NCBI GenBank assembly: GCA_902801515.1
Contig: CADCII010000016.1
Location: forward strand, 1 to 36,162
Length of the DNA: 36,162 nt
DNA from: an uncultured Lachnospiraceae bacterium
GTDB lineage: Bacteria; Bacillota; Clostridia; Lachnospirales; Lachnospiraceae
Direction of reading: 5' to 3'
The notes beneath the pieces are model-generated. The model saw only the letters and a list, made by a program, of their open reading frames with translations. It ran no database searches and had not been told where the DNA came from. This document shows, piece after piece, positions 1 to 5,988 of the stretch (the stretch's first letter is position 1; each line of letters starts with the position of its first letter). The position numbers were made by a program, and so were the translations under genes.

Positions 1-345
1 GGAGAATCCGGGTACACAGATCCTATTCCCTGGCAGATCAATGTCCAGTATGCATTGGCTGACACAAAGTTTGTCCTGCTTGGTGAGATTGAGGCGGAGA
101 CAGAAACTGACTGGGACAGACTGCAGGTGACGGAGATAACACTCTCCAGAGCAGAAGGGGTATCGGAGAATTATGTAATCCTCTTTGATCCGGATGCGGG
201 ATATATGGTCATTGTCGCGGGAATGCTGGACACGGGAGAACTTGAGAAGATCGCTAAAGGGCTGGATATCCGTATTACCGATACGCCAGTTTCCACCAGC
301 AGGCTGTATACCGGAATCAATGTGATCAACCTGGGACGTGGGTGA
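1..345 (+). CDS. C-terminal part of an uncharacterised protein (DUF4367-like), open at left edge
   Basis: The reading frame is open from base 1 to a TGA at 343-345, giving 114 residues, so the start lies outside the window; an internal TTG at 55 has no convincing ribosome binding site. The visible part alternates beta-type segments and ends in a stretch reading YMVIVAGMLDTGELEKIAKG followed by a short tail. A hydrophobic strand leading into an 'eLekIA' helix resembles the end of DUF4367 domains, found in extracytoplasmic parts of Firmicutes membrane proteins and anti-sigma-like proteins. That family assignment is from memory of the pattern and is weak. It converges on the next gene with a 9-base gap. 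The true function cannot be told from this fragment. Confidence 0.6.
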   Translation, partial: GESGYTDPIPWQINVQYALADTKFVLLGEIEAETETDWDRLQVTEITLSRAEGVSENYVILFDPDAGYMVIVAGMLDTGELEKIAKGLDIRITDTPVSTSRLYTGINVINLGRG

Positions 346-354
346 TCAGAACCA

Positions 355-678
355 TTAACGCCGATATTTGTTATAGATCTTCCCATACACAAAAACCAGA
401 ACGGGGATTCCGCCCAGACATCCTACCGCTAGAACAATGCCAGCAACACTGACATTGAAGATGCCAAGGATCAGACTCAGCCAGAAGACAGTAGAGTATG
501 CGAGCCACATCCTTCCATTGGCCCTGTTATATGCAGGCACGTCTGTGATCTCATACTCTCTGACTGTGCTTCCGGACCAGAACCACATGGGCTTTTTTCG
601 GGTCCAGGCATAGATTCCAAGCGCGGTAAATGAGACGCTGCAGGGGAGTGTAACGATGATCCATAGGATTGTTTCCAT
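355..678 (-). CDS. Small integral membrane protein of unknown function
   Basis: A 107-residue protein if started at the ATG at 678, which is preceded by GGAGAG at a normal distance; an in-frame upstream ATG at 750 would add 24 polar residues without a binding site. Three hydrophobic stretches are visible: an N-terminal one beginning ILWIIVTLPC, a central one around TVFWLSLILGIF, and a C-terminal one around VAGIVLAVGCLGGIPVLVFV. Between the first two lies a polar loop with Trp-rich KKPMWFWSG and DVPAYNRANGRMW, a layout seen in small uncharacterised membrane proteins of Clostridia. No catalytic motif is visible. It converges with the gene ending at 345. Confidence 0.6.
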   Translation of the reverse strand: METILWIIVTLPCSVSFTALGIYAWTRKKPMWFWSGSTVREYEITDVPAYNRANGRMWLAYSTVFWLSLILGIFNVSVAGIVLAVGCLGGIPVLVFVYGKIYNKYRR

Positions 679-834
679 TTTCCATGCTCTCCATATATAA
701 TGCCATCTTTCAGATACATAAGTTTCCTCCCGGAACGGAATGTTTCGCACCGCGTTATTCCAGGCAGCATGATGGATTCTTTTCTATACCATTTATTATA
801 TACTATTGGACCATACTATATGCTGGAAACAAAA

Positions 835-957
835 TGAACACCAGAAAACTGTTTTGTGAACGCCAGAAAACAAAAACCGCGAAATTTGAACAGATGTGCG
901 CCAAGTTTGAACACAAAAAACTATTTTTATAAGTATAATGGTATTGTGATATTTTAC
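835..957 (+). repeat. Phased repeat block A (TGAAC / GAAAAC units)
   Basis: TGAAC occurs at 835, 857, 887 and 908, and GAAAAC at 844 and 866. The last C of each unit falls at 839, 849, 861, 871, 891 and 912, mostly 10 or about 20 bases apart. The block ends in AGTATAATGGTATTGTGA (932-949). From about 859 onward it aligns with block B at an offset of 157-158 bases, so A and B are diverged tandem copies. Confidence 0.6.
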
Positions 958-981
958 CGAGGAAGAGTCCTCAGCAAAGGT

Positions 982-1115
982 GGAAACAAATGGAAACATA
1001 AAAAAGCATGGAGGAAACGCCAGGAAACAAAAACCATGAAATTGGAAACAAAGTGCCCTCAATCGGAAACACAAAAAAACATTTTCATGGGTATAATGGT
1101 ATTATGATAATTTAC
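982..1115 (+). repeat. Phased repeat block B (GGAAAC units)
   Basis: GGAAAC occurs six times, at 982, 992, 1013, 1023, 1044 and 1065: spacings of 10, 21, 10, 21 and 21 bases, close to whole turns of B-DNA. The block is closed by GTATAATGGTATTATGAT at 1091-1108. It is a diverged tandem copy of block A, with the unit sequence changed in parallel at most positions. Confidence 0.65.
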
Positions 1116-1155
1116 TCACAGAACTCGATATTTTTGACACGGTAGCAGAACAAAA

Positions 1156-1250
1156 TGAAACATGAACCCTGAAAATTGAAACGGAATGAACAGGAAACCC
1201 TGAAATTTGAAACACAATGACACTCTGTTTGGTGTAGAATTGTAAAATAA
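1156..1250 (+). repeat. Phased repeat block C (TGAAAC units)
   Basis: TGAAAC at 1156, 1177 and 1208, TGAAC at 1163 and 1187, and GGAAAC at 1193. The main units end at 1161, 1182, 1191 and 1213, again about 21, 9 and 22 bases apart. The closing AT-rich sequence is GTGTAGAATTGTAAAATAA (1232-1250). It is less regular than block B but has the same architecture. Confidence 0.5.
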
Positions 1251-1262
1251 CCAGTTGGAAGA

Positions 1263-1363
1263 GATACACGCTCGATACATTGCGATACACTTCCGATACA
1301 TACCGGATACATTGTTGCACAGAAAAATGAAAAAACAGTGCTGATAGTCGGCAAGTGGATACA
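1263..1363 (+). repeat. GATACA iteron-like array (block D)
   Basis: GATACA occurs at 1263, 1274, 1284, 1295 and 1306 (spacings 11, 10, 11, 11) and again at 1358. Most copies are followed by C or T. Direct repeats at one helical turn upstream of a primase/RepA operon are the usual look of iterons bound by a replication or control protein. Binding is inferred from layout only. The block leads into GTGTACAATAATATTGTC at 1381-1398. Confidence 0.65.
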
Positions 1364-1366
1364 CCA

Positions 1367-1394
1367 TTGCACATTTTTATGTGTACAATAATAT
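1367..1394 (+). promoter_or_regulatory. Candidate promoter for the primase-repA operon
   Basis: TTGCAC at 1367-1372 and TAATAT at 1389-1394 are separated by 16 bases, an acceptable but imperfect sigma-A promoter. It lies just after the last GATACA unit and upstream of the terminator hairpin at 1436. A transcript from here would have to pass that hairpin to reach the first gene. Confidence 0.3.
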
Positions 1395-1435
1395 TGTCGT
1401 AAACTGAATAATAAGCACGGCAGACAGGATTGAAG

Positions 1436-1462
1436 GATCGCTAAGCACAGCGGTCTTTTTTT
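1436..1462 (+). terminator. Intrinsic terminator / possible attenuator abutting the primase-like gene
   Basis: GATCGCT (1436-1442) pairs with AGCGGTC (1449-1455), with one G-T pair, around a six-base loop. It is followed directly by seven T residues at 1456-1462. The gene's first ATG lies immediately after the T-run at 1463 and the preferred start at 1499. No gene on this strand ends nearby, so premature termination in the operon leader is the likeliest role. Confidence 0.6.
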
Positions 1463-1498
1463 ATGCCCTTCTGCCGGGAAAAGAACTCCGGAATATTT

Positions 1499-2146
1499 AT
1501 GAAAGAAAGCATTTTCACAAAGGTAAAACAGATTGTGACCACCAGATCTGCGGCTGCGTTTTATGGGATCCAGACAAATCGCAGGGGGATGGCCCGATGT
1601 CCGTTTCATGACGATCACACGCCAAGCATGATCTTGGATCAGAACTACTACTGCTTTGGCTGCCAAGCAAAAGGCGATGTGATCGATTTTGTATCAAAGC
1701 TGTTTGGGATCTCACCGATAGAAGCTGTACATAAACTGATCCGGGATATGAATCTTCCGGTTGCAGAAGACAGGAAAAAGGACTCGATAAAACAAAAGAC
1801 TGGATGCCGGGAGATTCCGAATCAGAATGCCGGGAAGCAGCTTCAAGAACTTGAGGAATACTATTATACAGTACTGATCCGATACAGGAACAGGTTACTG
1901 GAGCAGAAAAACAGATACGCGCCTGAAAAAATGGGGGACGATTGGGATCCGCGATTTACGGAAGCACTCTACAACTTGTCCCGGACAGAGTATCTGTTGG
2001 ATCTGCTCCTTTTTGGTGCACCAGATGAAAAGATTGAGATGATGAAAGACCAAAAGAACGAGGTGATTAAACTTGAAGAAGCAGTGCGAAGAATTAACGA
2101 AGACGCAGGAGGCGGATATCCTGACCCTGCATCAGGACCTGATTAA
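1499..2146 (+). CDS. CHC2 zinc-finger primase-like protein of a mobile element
   Basis: A 215-residue protein from ATG 1499; an in-frame ATG at 1463 directly follows a terminator T-run and has no binding site, so 1499 is preferred (weak CCGGA upstream). The N-terminal part shows the DnaG-type zinc finger: CPFHDDHTPSM followed by YYCFGCQAKGDVIDFV, giving a C-x2-H...C-x2-C ligand set. The family uses this to recognise single-stranded template. After it come about 110 charged, helical residues; there is no TOPRIM catalytic domain, so it is not a full primase. Such short CHC2 proteins sit in front of RepA-like ATPases in Clostridia integrative elements. The next gene overlaps its end in another frame by 74 bases, suggesting translational coupling. 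Confidence 0.8.
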   Translation: MKESIFTKVKQIVTTRSAAAFYGIQTNRRGMARCPFHDDHTPSMILDQNYYCFGCQAKGDVIDFVSKLFGISPIEAVHKLIRDMNLPVAEDRKKDSIKQKTGCREIPNQNAGKQLQELEEYYYTVLIRYRNRLLEQKNRYAPEKMGDDWDPRFTEALYNLSRTEYLLDLLLFGAPDEKIEMMKDQKNEVIKLEEAVRRINEDAGGGYPDPASGPD

Positions 2147-3272
2147 AAAGCGGAGTCCCATTCTGTCTATGCAGGTTCCTATGAGAACTCAGACAGGAAG
2201 AACTGATTTGAAAACAATTACACTGACAGCACTGTATGAGATGACATTCGCTCCCAGAACGCCGGTAATCGAAGGCCTGCTTTATTCCGGAACATATCTT
2301 TTTGCCGGCAGCCCGAAGATCGGGAAGTCTTTCCTTATGGCGCAGATCGGCTATCATGTGGCAATGGGAATACCGCTATGGGATTATCCTGTCAGAAGAG
2401 GGGATGTCCTGTATCTTGCACTGGAGGATGACTACTCCAGATTGCAGAGCAGGCTAAACCAGATGTTTGGAGTTGAAACGGTAGACAGGCTTCATCTTTC
2501 AATTCAGTGCAGAACACTGGGAGATGGTCTGGTCGAACAGATGGAGGGGTTTATCAAAAAACATCCTGATACCAGACTGATCATAGTCGATACGTTTCAG
2601 AAGGTTCGGGAAGTGGGAAATGAAAGCTACAGCTACTCCATGGATTATCAGAATATCGCCGCACTAAAGGGAGTCAGTGATGCACACAATCTGGCCATTG
2701 TGATCGTACATCACACAAGAAAAATGGAGGCGAATGACCAGATTGATATGGTCTCCGGTACGACGGCTCTCGTTGGCGCTGCTGATGGAACACTTCTATT
2801 GAAAAAGAAACAACGAACGGACACTGAGGCAAAGCTGCTGATTGTCGGCAGAGATCAGGAGGACCAGGAACTTACGCTGGAATTCAATCGGGAACGCTGT
2901 ATCTGGATGCTGGCCTGTGCAGAGAAAGAACCTCTCCAGAAGCCGATCGAGCCTATCGTCAGGAAGATCGCCGAATTCATGAAAGGACAGACACAGTGGT
3001 CCGGAACTGCATCGGAACTTCTGGAACTTTTGCCGGATCCGGATATGAAAGCGAATATCCTTACCCGGAAACTGAATGTTAATGTTTCAGTCCTCTACAA
3101 TGAATTCGGGATTCTGGTTACGAGGGAACGAAGCAGCTTCAGGCGTGAGATTACGCTTACCAGGATGGAACCGGAAGAAAGGGCATCCGCATACGAAAAT
3201 GACGATATGACGATAAATGACGGTATTTCTGACAGTGGGCATGTCATGGAAAAATCGTCATTTTCGTCATAA
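2073..3272 (+). CDS. RepA-type AAA ATPase (AAA_25 family), mobile-element replication protein
   Basis: 399 residues from a TTG at 2073, supported by GAGGTG eight bases upstream inside the preceding gene; the first internal ATG has no better site. Walker A is GSPKIGKS at about residues 79-86 and Walker B is RLIIVDTFQ at about 168-176, followed by VIVHHTRK and SGTTALVGAADGTLLL, the layout of RecA-fold hexameric helicases of the RepA/AAA_25 group. Residues about 290-370 look like a winged-helix DNA-binding tail. In known elements such ATPases act with a CHC2 primase to unwind an iteron-containing origin. That fits the repeats upstream of the pair, but function here is inferred. The C-terminal tail is rich in Ser, Asp and Met. 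Confidence 0.85.
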   Translation: MKKQCEELTKTQEADILTLHQDLIKKRSPILSMQVPMRTQTGRTDLKTITLTALYEMTFAPRTPVIEGLLYSGTYLFAGSPKIGKSFLMAQIGYHVAMGIPLWDYPVRRGDVLYLALEDDYSRLQSRLNQMFGVETVDRLHLSIQCRTLGDGLVEQMEGFIKKHPDTRLIIVDTFQKVREVGNESYSYSMDYQNIAALKGVSDAHNLAIVIVHHTRKMEANDQIDMVSGTTALVGAADGTLLLKKKQRTDTEAKLLIVGRDQEDQELTLEFNRERCIWMLACAEKEPLQKPIEPIVRKIAEFMKGQTQWSGTASELLELLPDPDMKANILTRKLNVNVSVLYNEFGILVTRERSSFRREITLTRMEPEERASAYENDDMTINDGISDSGHVMEKSSFSS

Positions 3273-3480
3273 CCGTCATATGGAGCCTTATAGGATAGCA
3301 GTCATAAGGATGGTGGTTTTTTTCGAAATTGCAAAAAACTGGCAATTACCAGTTTGGCTGCCATTTATAGAGGGGTCTCAGGGGAATTCCCCTGACAAGA
3401 TGCGTTCGGCTGCCAAAGGCGTATCTTGCAATTCAACCTTAGAAACGATGGAATTCCCGGTATTTGGGAGAGTATATGTG
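3273..3480. other. Non-coding stretch between repA and a doubtful small ORF
   Basis: About 200 bases carrying the putative transfer-origin structure at 3379-3429. An open frame spanning 3217-3636 overlaps the end of repA and reads straight through the palindrome and hairpin. It lacks a ribosome binding site and looks non-coding in its first two thirds. Confidence 0.4.
3379..3429 (+). other. Putative origin of transfer (oriT), MOBP-like
   Basis: A perfect 16-base palindrome, CAGGGGAATTCCCCTG (3379-3394), is followed by an inverted repeat CAAGATGCG (3396-3404) / CGTATCTTG (3420-3428) with one G-T mismatch. The right arm runs into GTATCTTG|C at 3421-3429. This fits the general YATCYTG|C form of nick sites cut by MOBP relaxases, which also lie at the distal foot of an inverted repeat. 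No relaxase gene is in the element, so transfer would need one supplied by another element. The assignment rests on pattern only. Confidence 0.45.
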
Positions 3481-3636
3481 ATGGAGAAGGAGAAAATGGC
3501 AGGGAAAAAGGACAGAGAATTTAGCATGAGATCGCAAGCCAAAAAATCTGGGATCGGAGAAAAGATGGTCTGCAGCCGGCAGAAGCCTGAAACGAACCAG
3601 TTTGCCAAAGAAGCCCGAAGAAGACCAGAAACCTGA
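3481..3636 (+). CDS. Doubtful small basic protein, possibly the remnant of a mobilisation accessory gene
   Basis: A 51-residue frame from ATG 3481 with GGGAG upstream at 3465-3471. The product is very basic, starting MEKEKMAGKKDREF, with no hydrophobic segment and no recognisable domain. Accessory genes such as mobC often lie just after oriT and begin with similar Lys-rich residues, so this may be the stump of such a gene whose remainder, with the relaxase, was lost. It could equally be a chance frame. Confidence 0.25.
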   Translation: MEKEKMAGKKDREFSMRSQAKKSGIGEKMVCSRQKPETNQFAKEARRRPET

Positions 3637-3679
3637 AACGGAACAGGTAGACCGTTGTAAGAAATAATTGTCGATTGTG

Positions 3680-3704
3680 AGAAAGCACCTGCTTTCTTTT
3701 TTTT
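3680..3704 (+). terminator. Intrinsic terminator before the integrase gene
   Basis: GAAAGC (3681-3686) pairs with GCTTTC (3691-3696) around a four-base loop and is followed by eight T residues (3697-3704). It separates the repA/oriT transcript from the integrase, which begins 47 bases later. Confidence 0.6.
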
Positions 3705-3750
3705 ATTGAAAAATTGAAAGAAAGGTGAATTGTCGAAGGAGTAACTCTAA

Positions 3751-4986
3751 ATGGAAAAGACCTCTCTGAAAATGATACTGCATGCACTCCCGCAAGATGA
3801 TATGATGGAGCTGGAGCAGATGATTGACAAAGAAAAGATGAAACGAAGCGATCAACGTTATCTGTCGTATCATCTCGGCAAAATCAGTATTACGAAAGAT
3901 GGGAGGTGGACGACTAACTGCCACACAGGGCATGGTGCAGGAAGAAAGCAGAAAAAGATCACCTGCCGGAACCGGGAGGAATTAGAGCGCCGCATCATTT
4001 CTTTTTATAAGGAAGCAGAGATGCAGGAGTCTGTGACGATCTCGCAGGTATGTACGGAGTGGCTGAATGAAAAGCTGACGTACAAAGAGATAGGCGGACC
4101 GACCTACACACGCTATATGACCGATTATAACCGGTTCCTTAATGGAACACCGCTAGGGAAGCTGCCAGTCATATCGCTCACTTCGCAGGCTCTGCGGCAG
4201 TCAATCAAGGATCAGATTATCGAGCACTCCCTGTCTCGCAAGGCATACAAGCAGTTGCATATTCTTCTGCGCGGTTCACTGCGTTATGCCAGAGAAAATG
4301 GATATACCGAATTCGCAGCCGGAGCATTTTTCGCGGATCTAGTCCTGCCGGACAGAATGTTCTCCCGGCCGCAGCGTCGTGTGGCAGAGAAGGAAACTTT
4401 CAGTGACGATGAGGTACGGCTATTAATGGATTATCTCTGGAAGGAGCAGGATCTGCGGGGGTTAGGGCTGATTCTTATGTTTCAGACGGGTATGCGAGTA
4501 GGTGAACTGGCAGCACTCAGAAGAGACAATGTTCACGATGGAAAGATCTTGATCACAGGAACAGAAGAAGTTTACACTGATCCCGCTACAGGGCGGAAAA
4601 TTTGTGAAGTAGCCGACCATGCGAAGACAGAAGCCGGAGAAAGAACCATTATTCTACCTGCCCAGGCTGAAAGAACACTGAAGGCGATTCGTGTAAAGAA
4701 TCCGTTCGGGGAGTTCCTTTTTATGGATAAGCTTGGACGGATCCGCGGCAAACGGTTTAATACCTGGCTCAAACGCGCCTGCAGAAAGGTCGGGATTCCG
4801 GAGCGGTCAACGCATAAGATCAGGAAAACCTATGCTTCGATGCTGCTTGGCTCCGGCGTTGATGAGAAACTTGTAACGTCTCAGATGGGGCATACAGATA
4901 TTTCATTGACCAAGGGGATCTATTATTACAACCGGGATTCTGAGGAGATAAAGAAGCAGGCGATCACAAGTGCGATTAGTTTCTGA
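3751..4986 (+). CDS. Tyrosine recombinase / phage-type integrase
   Basis: 411 residues from ATG 3751, with AAGGAG eight or nine bases upstream. Residues 40-75 resemble an arm-binding domain (HLGKISITKDGRWTTNCHTG). Residues about 92-190 form the SAM-like core-binding domain (VTISQVCTEWLNEK). The catalytic domain contains the Arg in FQTGMRVGELAAL, the H-x-x-R box in THKIRKTYASMLL, the downstream His in QMGHTDISLT, and the nucleophile Tyr in KGIYYYNRD. Length and domain order match complete integrases of integrative elements. It inserts or excises DNA at an attachment site. The gene points at the 3' end of a tRNA-Met gene about 120 bases further on, a classic target, although no second copy of the tRNA end was found in the window. 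Confidence 0.93.
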   Translation: MEKTSLKMILHALPQDDMMELEQMIDKEKMKRSDQRYLSYHLGKISITKDGRWTTNCHTGHGAGRKQKKITCRNREELERRIISFYKEAEMQESVTISQVCTEWLNEKLTYKEIGGPTYTRYMTDYNRFLNGTPLGKLPVISLTSQALRQSIKDQIIEHSLSRKAYKQLHILLRGSLRYARENGYTEFAAGAFFADLVLPDRMFSRPQRRVAEKETFSDDEVRLLMDYLWKEQDLRGLGLILMFQTGMRVGELAALRRDNVHDGKILITGTEEVYTDPATGRKICEVADHAKTEAGERTIILPAQAERTLKAIRVKNPFGEFLFMDKLGRIRGKRFNTWLKRACRKVGIPERSTHKIRKTYASMLLGSGVDEKLVTSQMGHTDISLTKGIYYYNRDSEEIKKQAITSAISF

Positions 4987-4992
4987 AAAGTA

Positions 4993-5026
4993 TAGCCAGT
5001 TTAGCCAAAATCAGCCATTTTAGCCA
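4993..5026 (+). repeat. TAGCCA direct repeats after the integrase gene
   Basis: TAGCCA or CAGCCA occurs at 4993, 5002, 5012 and 5021, 9 or 10 bases apart, with an inverted TGGCTA at 5030-5035. Regular repeats next to an integrase gene and an expected attachment site could be arm-type binding sites for integrase or an excisionase. This role is inferred from position. Confidence 0.4.
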
Positions 5027-5034
5027 AAATGGCT
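5013..5034 (+). terminator. Hairpin after the integrase gene, weak terminator candidate
   Basis: AGCCATTTT (5013-5021) and AAAATGGCT (5026-5034) form a perfect nine-base stem with a four-base loop. The following sequence is ATTTAAAAAA rather than a long T-run, so termination would be weak. It overlaps the TAGCCA repeats. Confidence 0.35.
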
Positions 5035-5051
5035 ATTTAAAAAATCAGTGC

Positions 5052-5098
5052 AAAGAAAAACCTTGCAAATGTCATTCCACAAACAACATCTGCAAGGT
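5052..5098 (-). terminator. Terminator of the tRNA-Val/tRNA-Met operon
   Basis: Read on the minus strand, CCTTGCAGATGT (5097-5086) pairs with ACATTTGCAAGG (5072-5061), a 12-base stem with one G-U pair, and is followed by TTTTTCTTT. It starts seven bases after the end of tRNA-Met. Because it is intact, the mobile element's right end must lie to its left or have rebuilt it on insertion. Confidence 0.75.
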
Positions 5099-5104
5099 AT
5101 TCAG

Positions 5105-5178
5105 TAGCGGAGAGGAGATTCGAACTCTTGACACCACGGGTATGAACCGTGTGCTCTAGCCAACTGAGCTACTCCGCC
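5105..5178 (-). tRNA. tRNA-Met (CAT)
   Basis: A 74-base cloverleaf on the minus strand. The acceptor GGCGGAG pairs with CTCCGCT, the D arm contains AGCTCAGTTGG, the anticodon stem CACGG/CCGTG holds the loop TTCATAC with anticodon CAT, and the T arm has GTTCGAATC. The discriminator is A and no CCA is encoded. CAT could also be a tRNA-Ile modified to lysidine; the overall sequence looks like elongator Met. Its 3' end faces the integrase gene. Confidence 0.93.
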
Positions 5179-5187
5179 GTATATATA

Positions 5188-5260
5188 TGGGACCAATAGG
5201 GCTCGAACCTATGACCCCCTGCTTGTAAGGCAGGTGCTCTCCCAGCTGAGCTATGATCCC
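5188..5260 (-). tRNA. tRNA-Val (TAC)
   Basis: A 73-base cloverleaf on the minus strand. The acceptor GGGATCA pairs with TGGTCCC, the anticodon stem CTGCC/GGCAG holds the loop TTACAAG with anticodon TAC, and the T arm contains GGTTCGAGCC. No CCA is encoded. It is transcribed before tRNA-Met, nine bases apart, from the promoter at 5294-5322. Confidence 0.95.
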
Positions 5261-5293
5261 ATAATTTGATGAGCCTTTTCGGCTCGCCTTGCT

Positions 5294-5322
5294 ATAATAC
5301 AACGGCAAAAATACCATGTCAA
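5294..5322 (-). promoter_or_regulatory. Sigma-A promoter of the tRNA-Val/tRNA-Met operon
   Basis: On the minus strand TTGACA (5322-5317) and TATTAT (5299-5294) are separated by exactly 17 bases. The tRNA-Val 5' end follows 33 bases downstream of the -10 box. It is a near-consensus promoter, as expected for a stable RNA unit. Confidence 0.75.
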
Positions 5323-5365
5323 GCGAAATTTACGGTTGTTTCACCTTTCCGGACAGCATACCTGT

Positions 5366-5812
5366 TTACAGCCTGGGAAGATCGTCAATACACTGTGCGG
5401 CGAGAAGTGCGCGCTTGATGATATAAGCGCTTTCCGGATCGGTGACTTCCAGTGTGTCGAGGCAGGAACGGTCAAATTCGGTATCTGTAGTAAAGCAGAT
5501 CGACAGATTCAGGATCGCAGCCTCGGCGTCATCGCCGACGTTTTCTGCCGACTGTTCCAGCACTATTCCGTTGTCGACCATCGGTTCCAGATGGTCTGCC
5601 CTTTCGATGGTCATTTCATTCAGAATATCCAGAAGCATTGCAAAATGAACATTGTCCCAGGCTCCGAGATACATGCATTTACACAGTCCTTTTGTAAAGA
5701 AAGGAGCTGCGAAATAGCAGTCCAGAAGGTCCTTGAATCTGGAACGGTGCCCATCGTCCTCAAACAGATTCCGGTGCGTTAATTCCAGCATACATTTATC
5801 GGCCCATCTCAT
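5366..5812 (-). CDS. Conserved hypothetical protein of Lachnospiraceae type
   Basis: 148 residues from ATG 5812, chosen because AGGAGTG precedes it at a normal distance; in-frame upstream codons to 5968 read AT-rich intergenic sequence. The product starts MRWADKCMLELTHRNLFEDD and continues with Cys- and aromatic-rich KGLCKCMYLGAWDNVHFAML, then mostly helical acidic sequence. There is no signal peptide or membrane segment. It looks like a small soluble helical protein; I recall similar unnamed proteins in Lachnospiraceae but no function. It is transcribed divergently from the ABC exporter genes and ends 44 bases before the tRNA promoter. Confidence 0.7.
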   Translation of the reverse strand: MRWADKCMLELTHRNLFEDDGHRSRFKDLLDCYFAAPFFTKGLCKCMYLGAWDNVHFAMLLDILNEMTIERADHLEPMVDNGIVLEQSAENVGDDAEAAILNLSICFTTDTEFDRSCLDTLEVTDPESAYIIKRALLAAQCIDDLPRL

Positions 5813-5988
5813 AGATAACACTCCTCTGCATGACATTTTGAGGGTTTGCAATACTATAGCGATTTTGACACCGCCTGTAAAGTGTCTGTTGAAACCATGT
5901 AGCATTTTTTCTATAATTTTAAAGACATAGCAGGTATTTGTGAACCTGTACATTATAATAATCAGCATAAGCAGAGGAGTTGTCTGAG

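Larger units (their letters stand above)
679..1435. other. Long non-coding region with phased short repeats
   Basis: About 750 bases without a credible gene. Short frames on both strands run through repeats and lack binding sites. The content is mainly four successive blocks of short direct repeats (listed separately), each closed by an AT-rich sequence resembling GTATAATGGTATT. A small hairpin, GAGGA-AGAG-TCCTC, lies at about 959-972. The block ends at the terminator hairpin in front of the primase-like gene. Its position before a primase/RepA pair suggests a replication origin or control region; this is inference. Confidence 0.6.

Noticed and set aside
796-1107. Short frames on both strands with apparent protein repeats
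   Set aside because: They only reflect the phased DNA repeats; no start signals.
835-1363. CRISPR array
   Set aside because: Units are only 5-6 bases with 4-15 base gaps, far too short for CRISPR repeats and spacers, and no cas genes are present.
1112-1666. 184-residue minus-strand frame crossing the repeats and the primase start
   Set aside because: Composition is that of translated repeats (Phe, Ser, Cys), there is no binding site, and it runs antisense to the CHC2 zinc finger.
3217-3636. 139-residue frame after repA
   Set aside because: Begins inside repA without a binding site and reads through the palindrome and hairpin of the putative oriT; only its last 51 codons have any start signal.
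4987-5260. Duplicate tRNA end as attL in the left part of the window
   Set aside because: No matching stretch of the tRNA-Met 3' end or its terminator was found between 1 and 1500 by eye, so no attachment pair is claimed.
5336-5782. 148-residue plus-strand frame opposite the conserved hypothetical gene
   Set aside because: Antisense shadow; the minus-strand frame has a proper binding site and protein-like composition.
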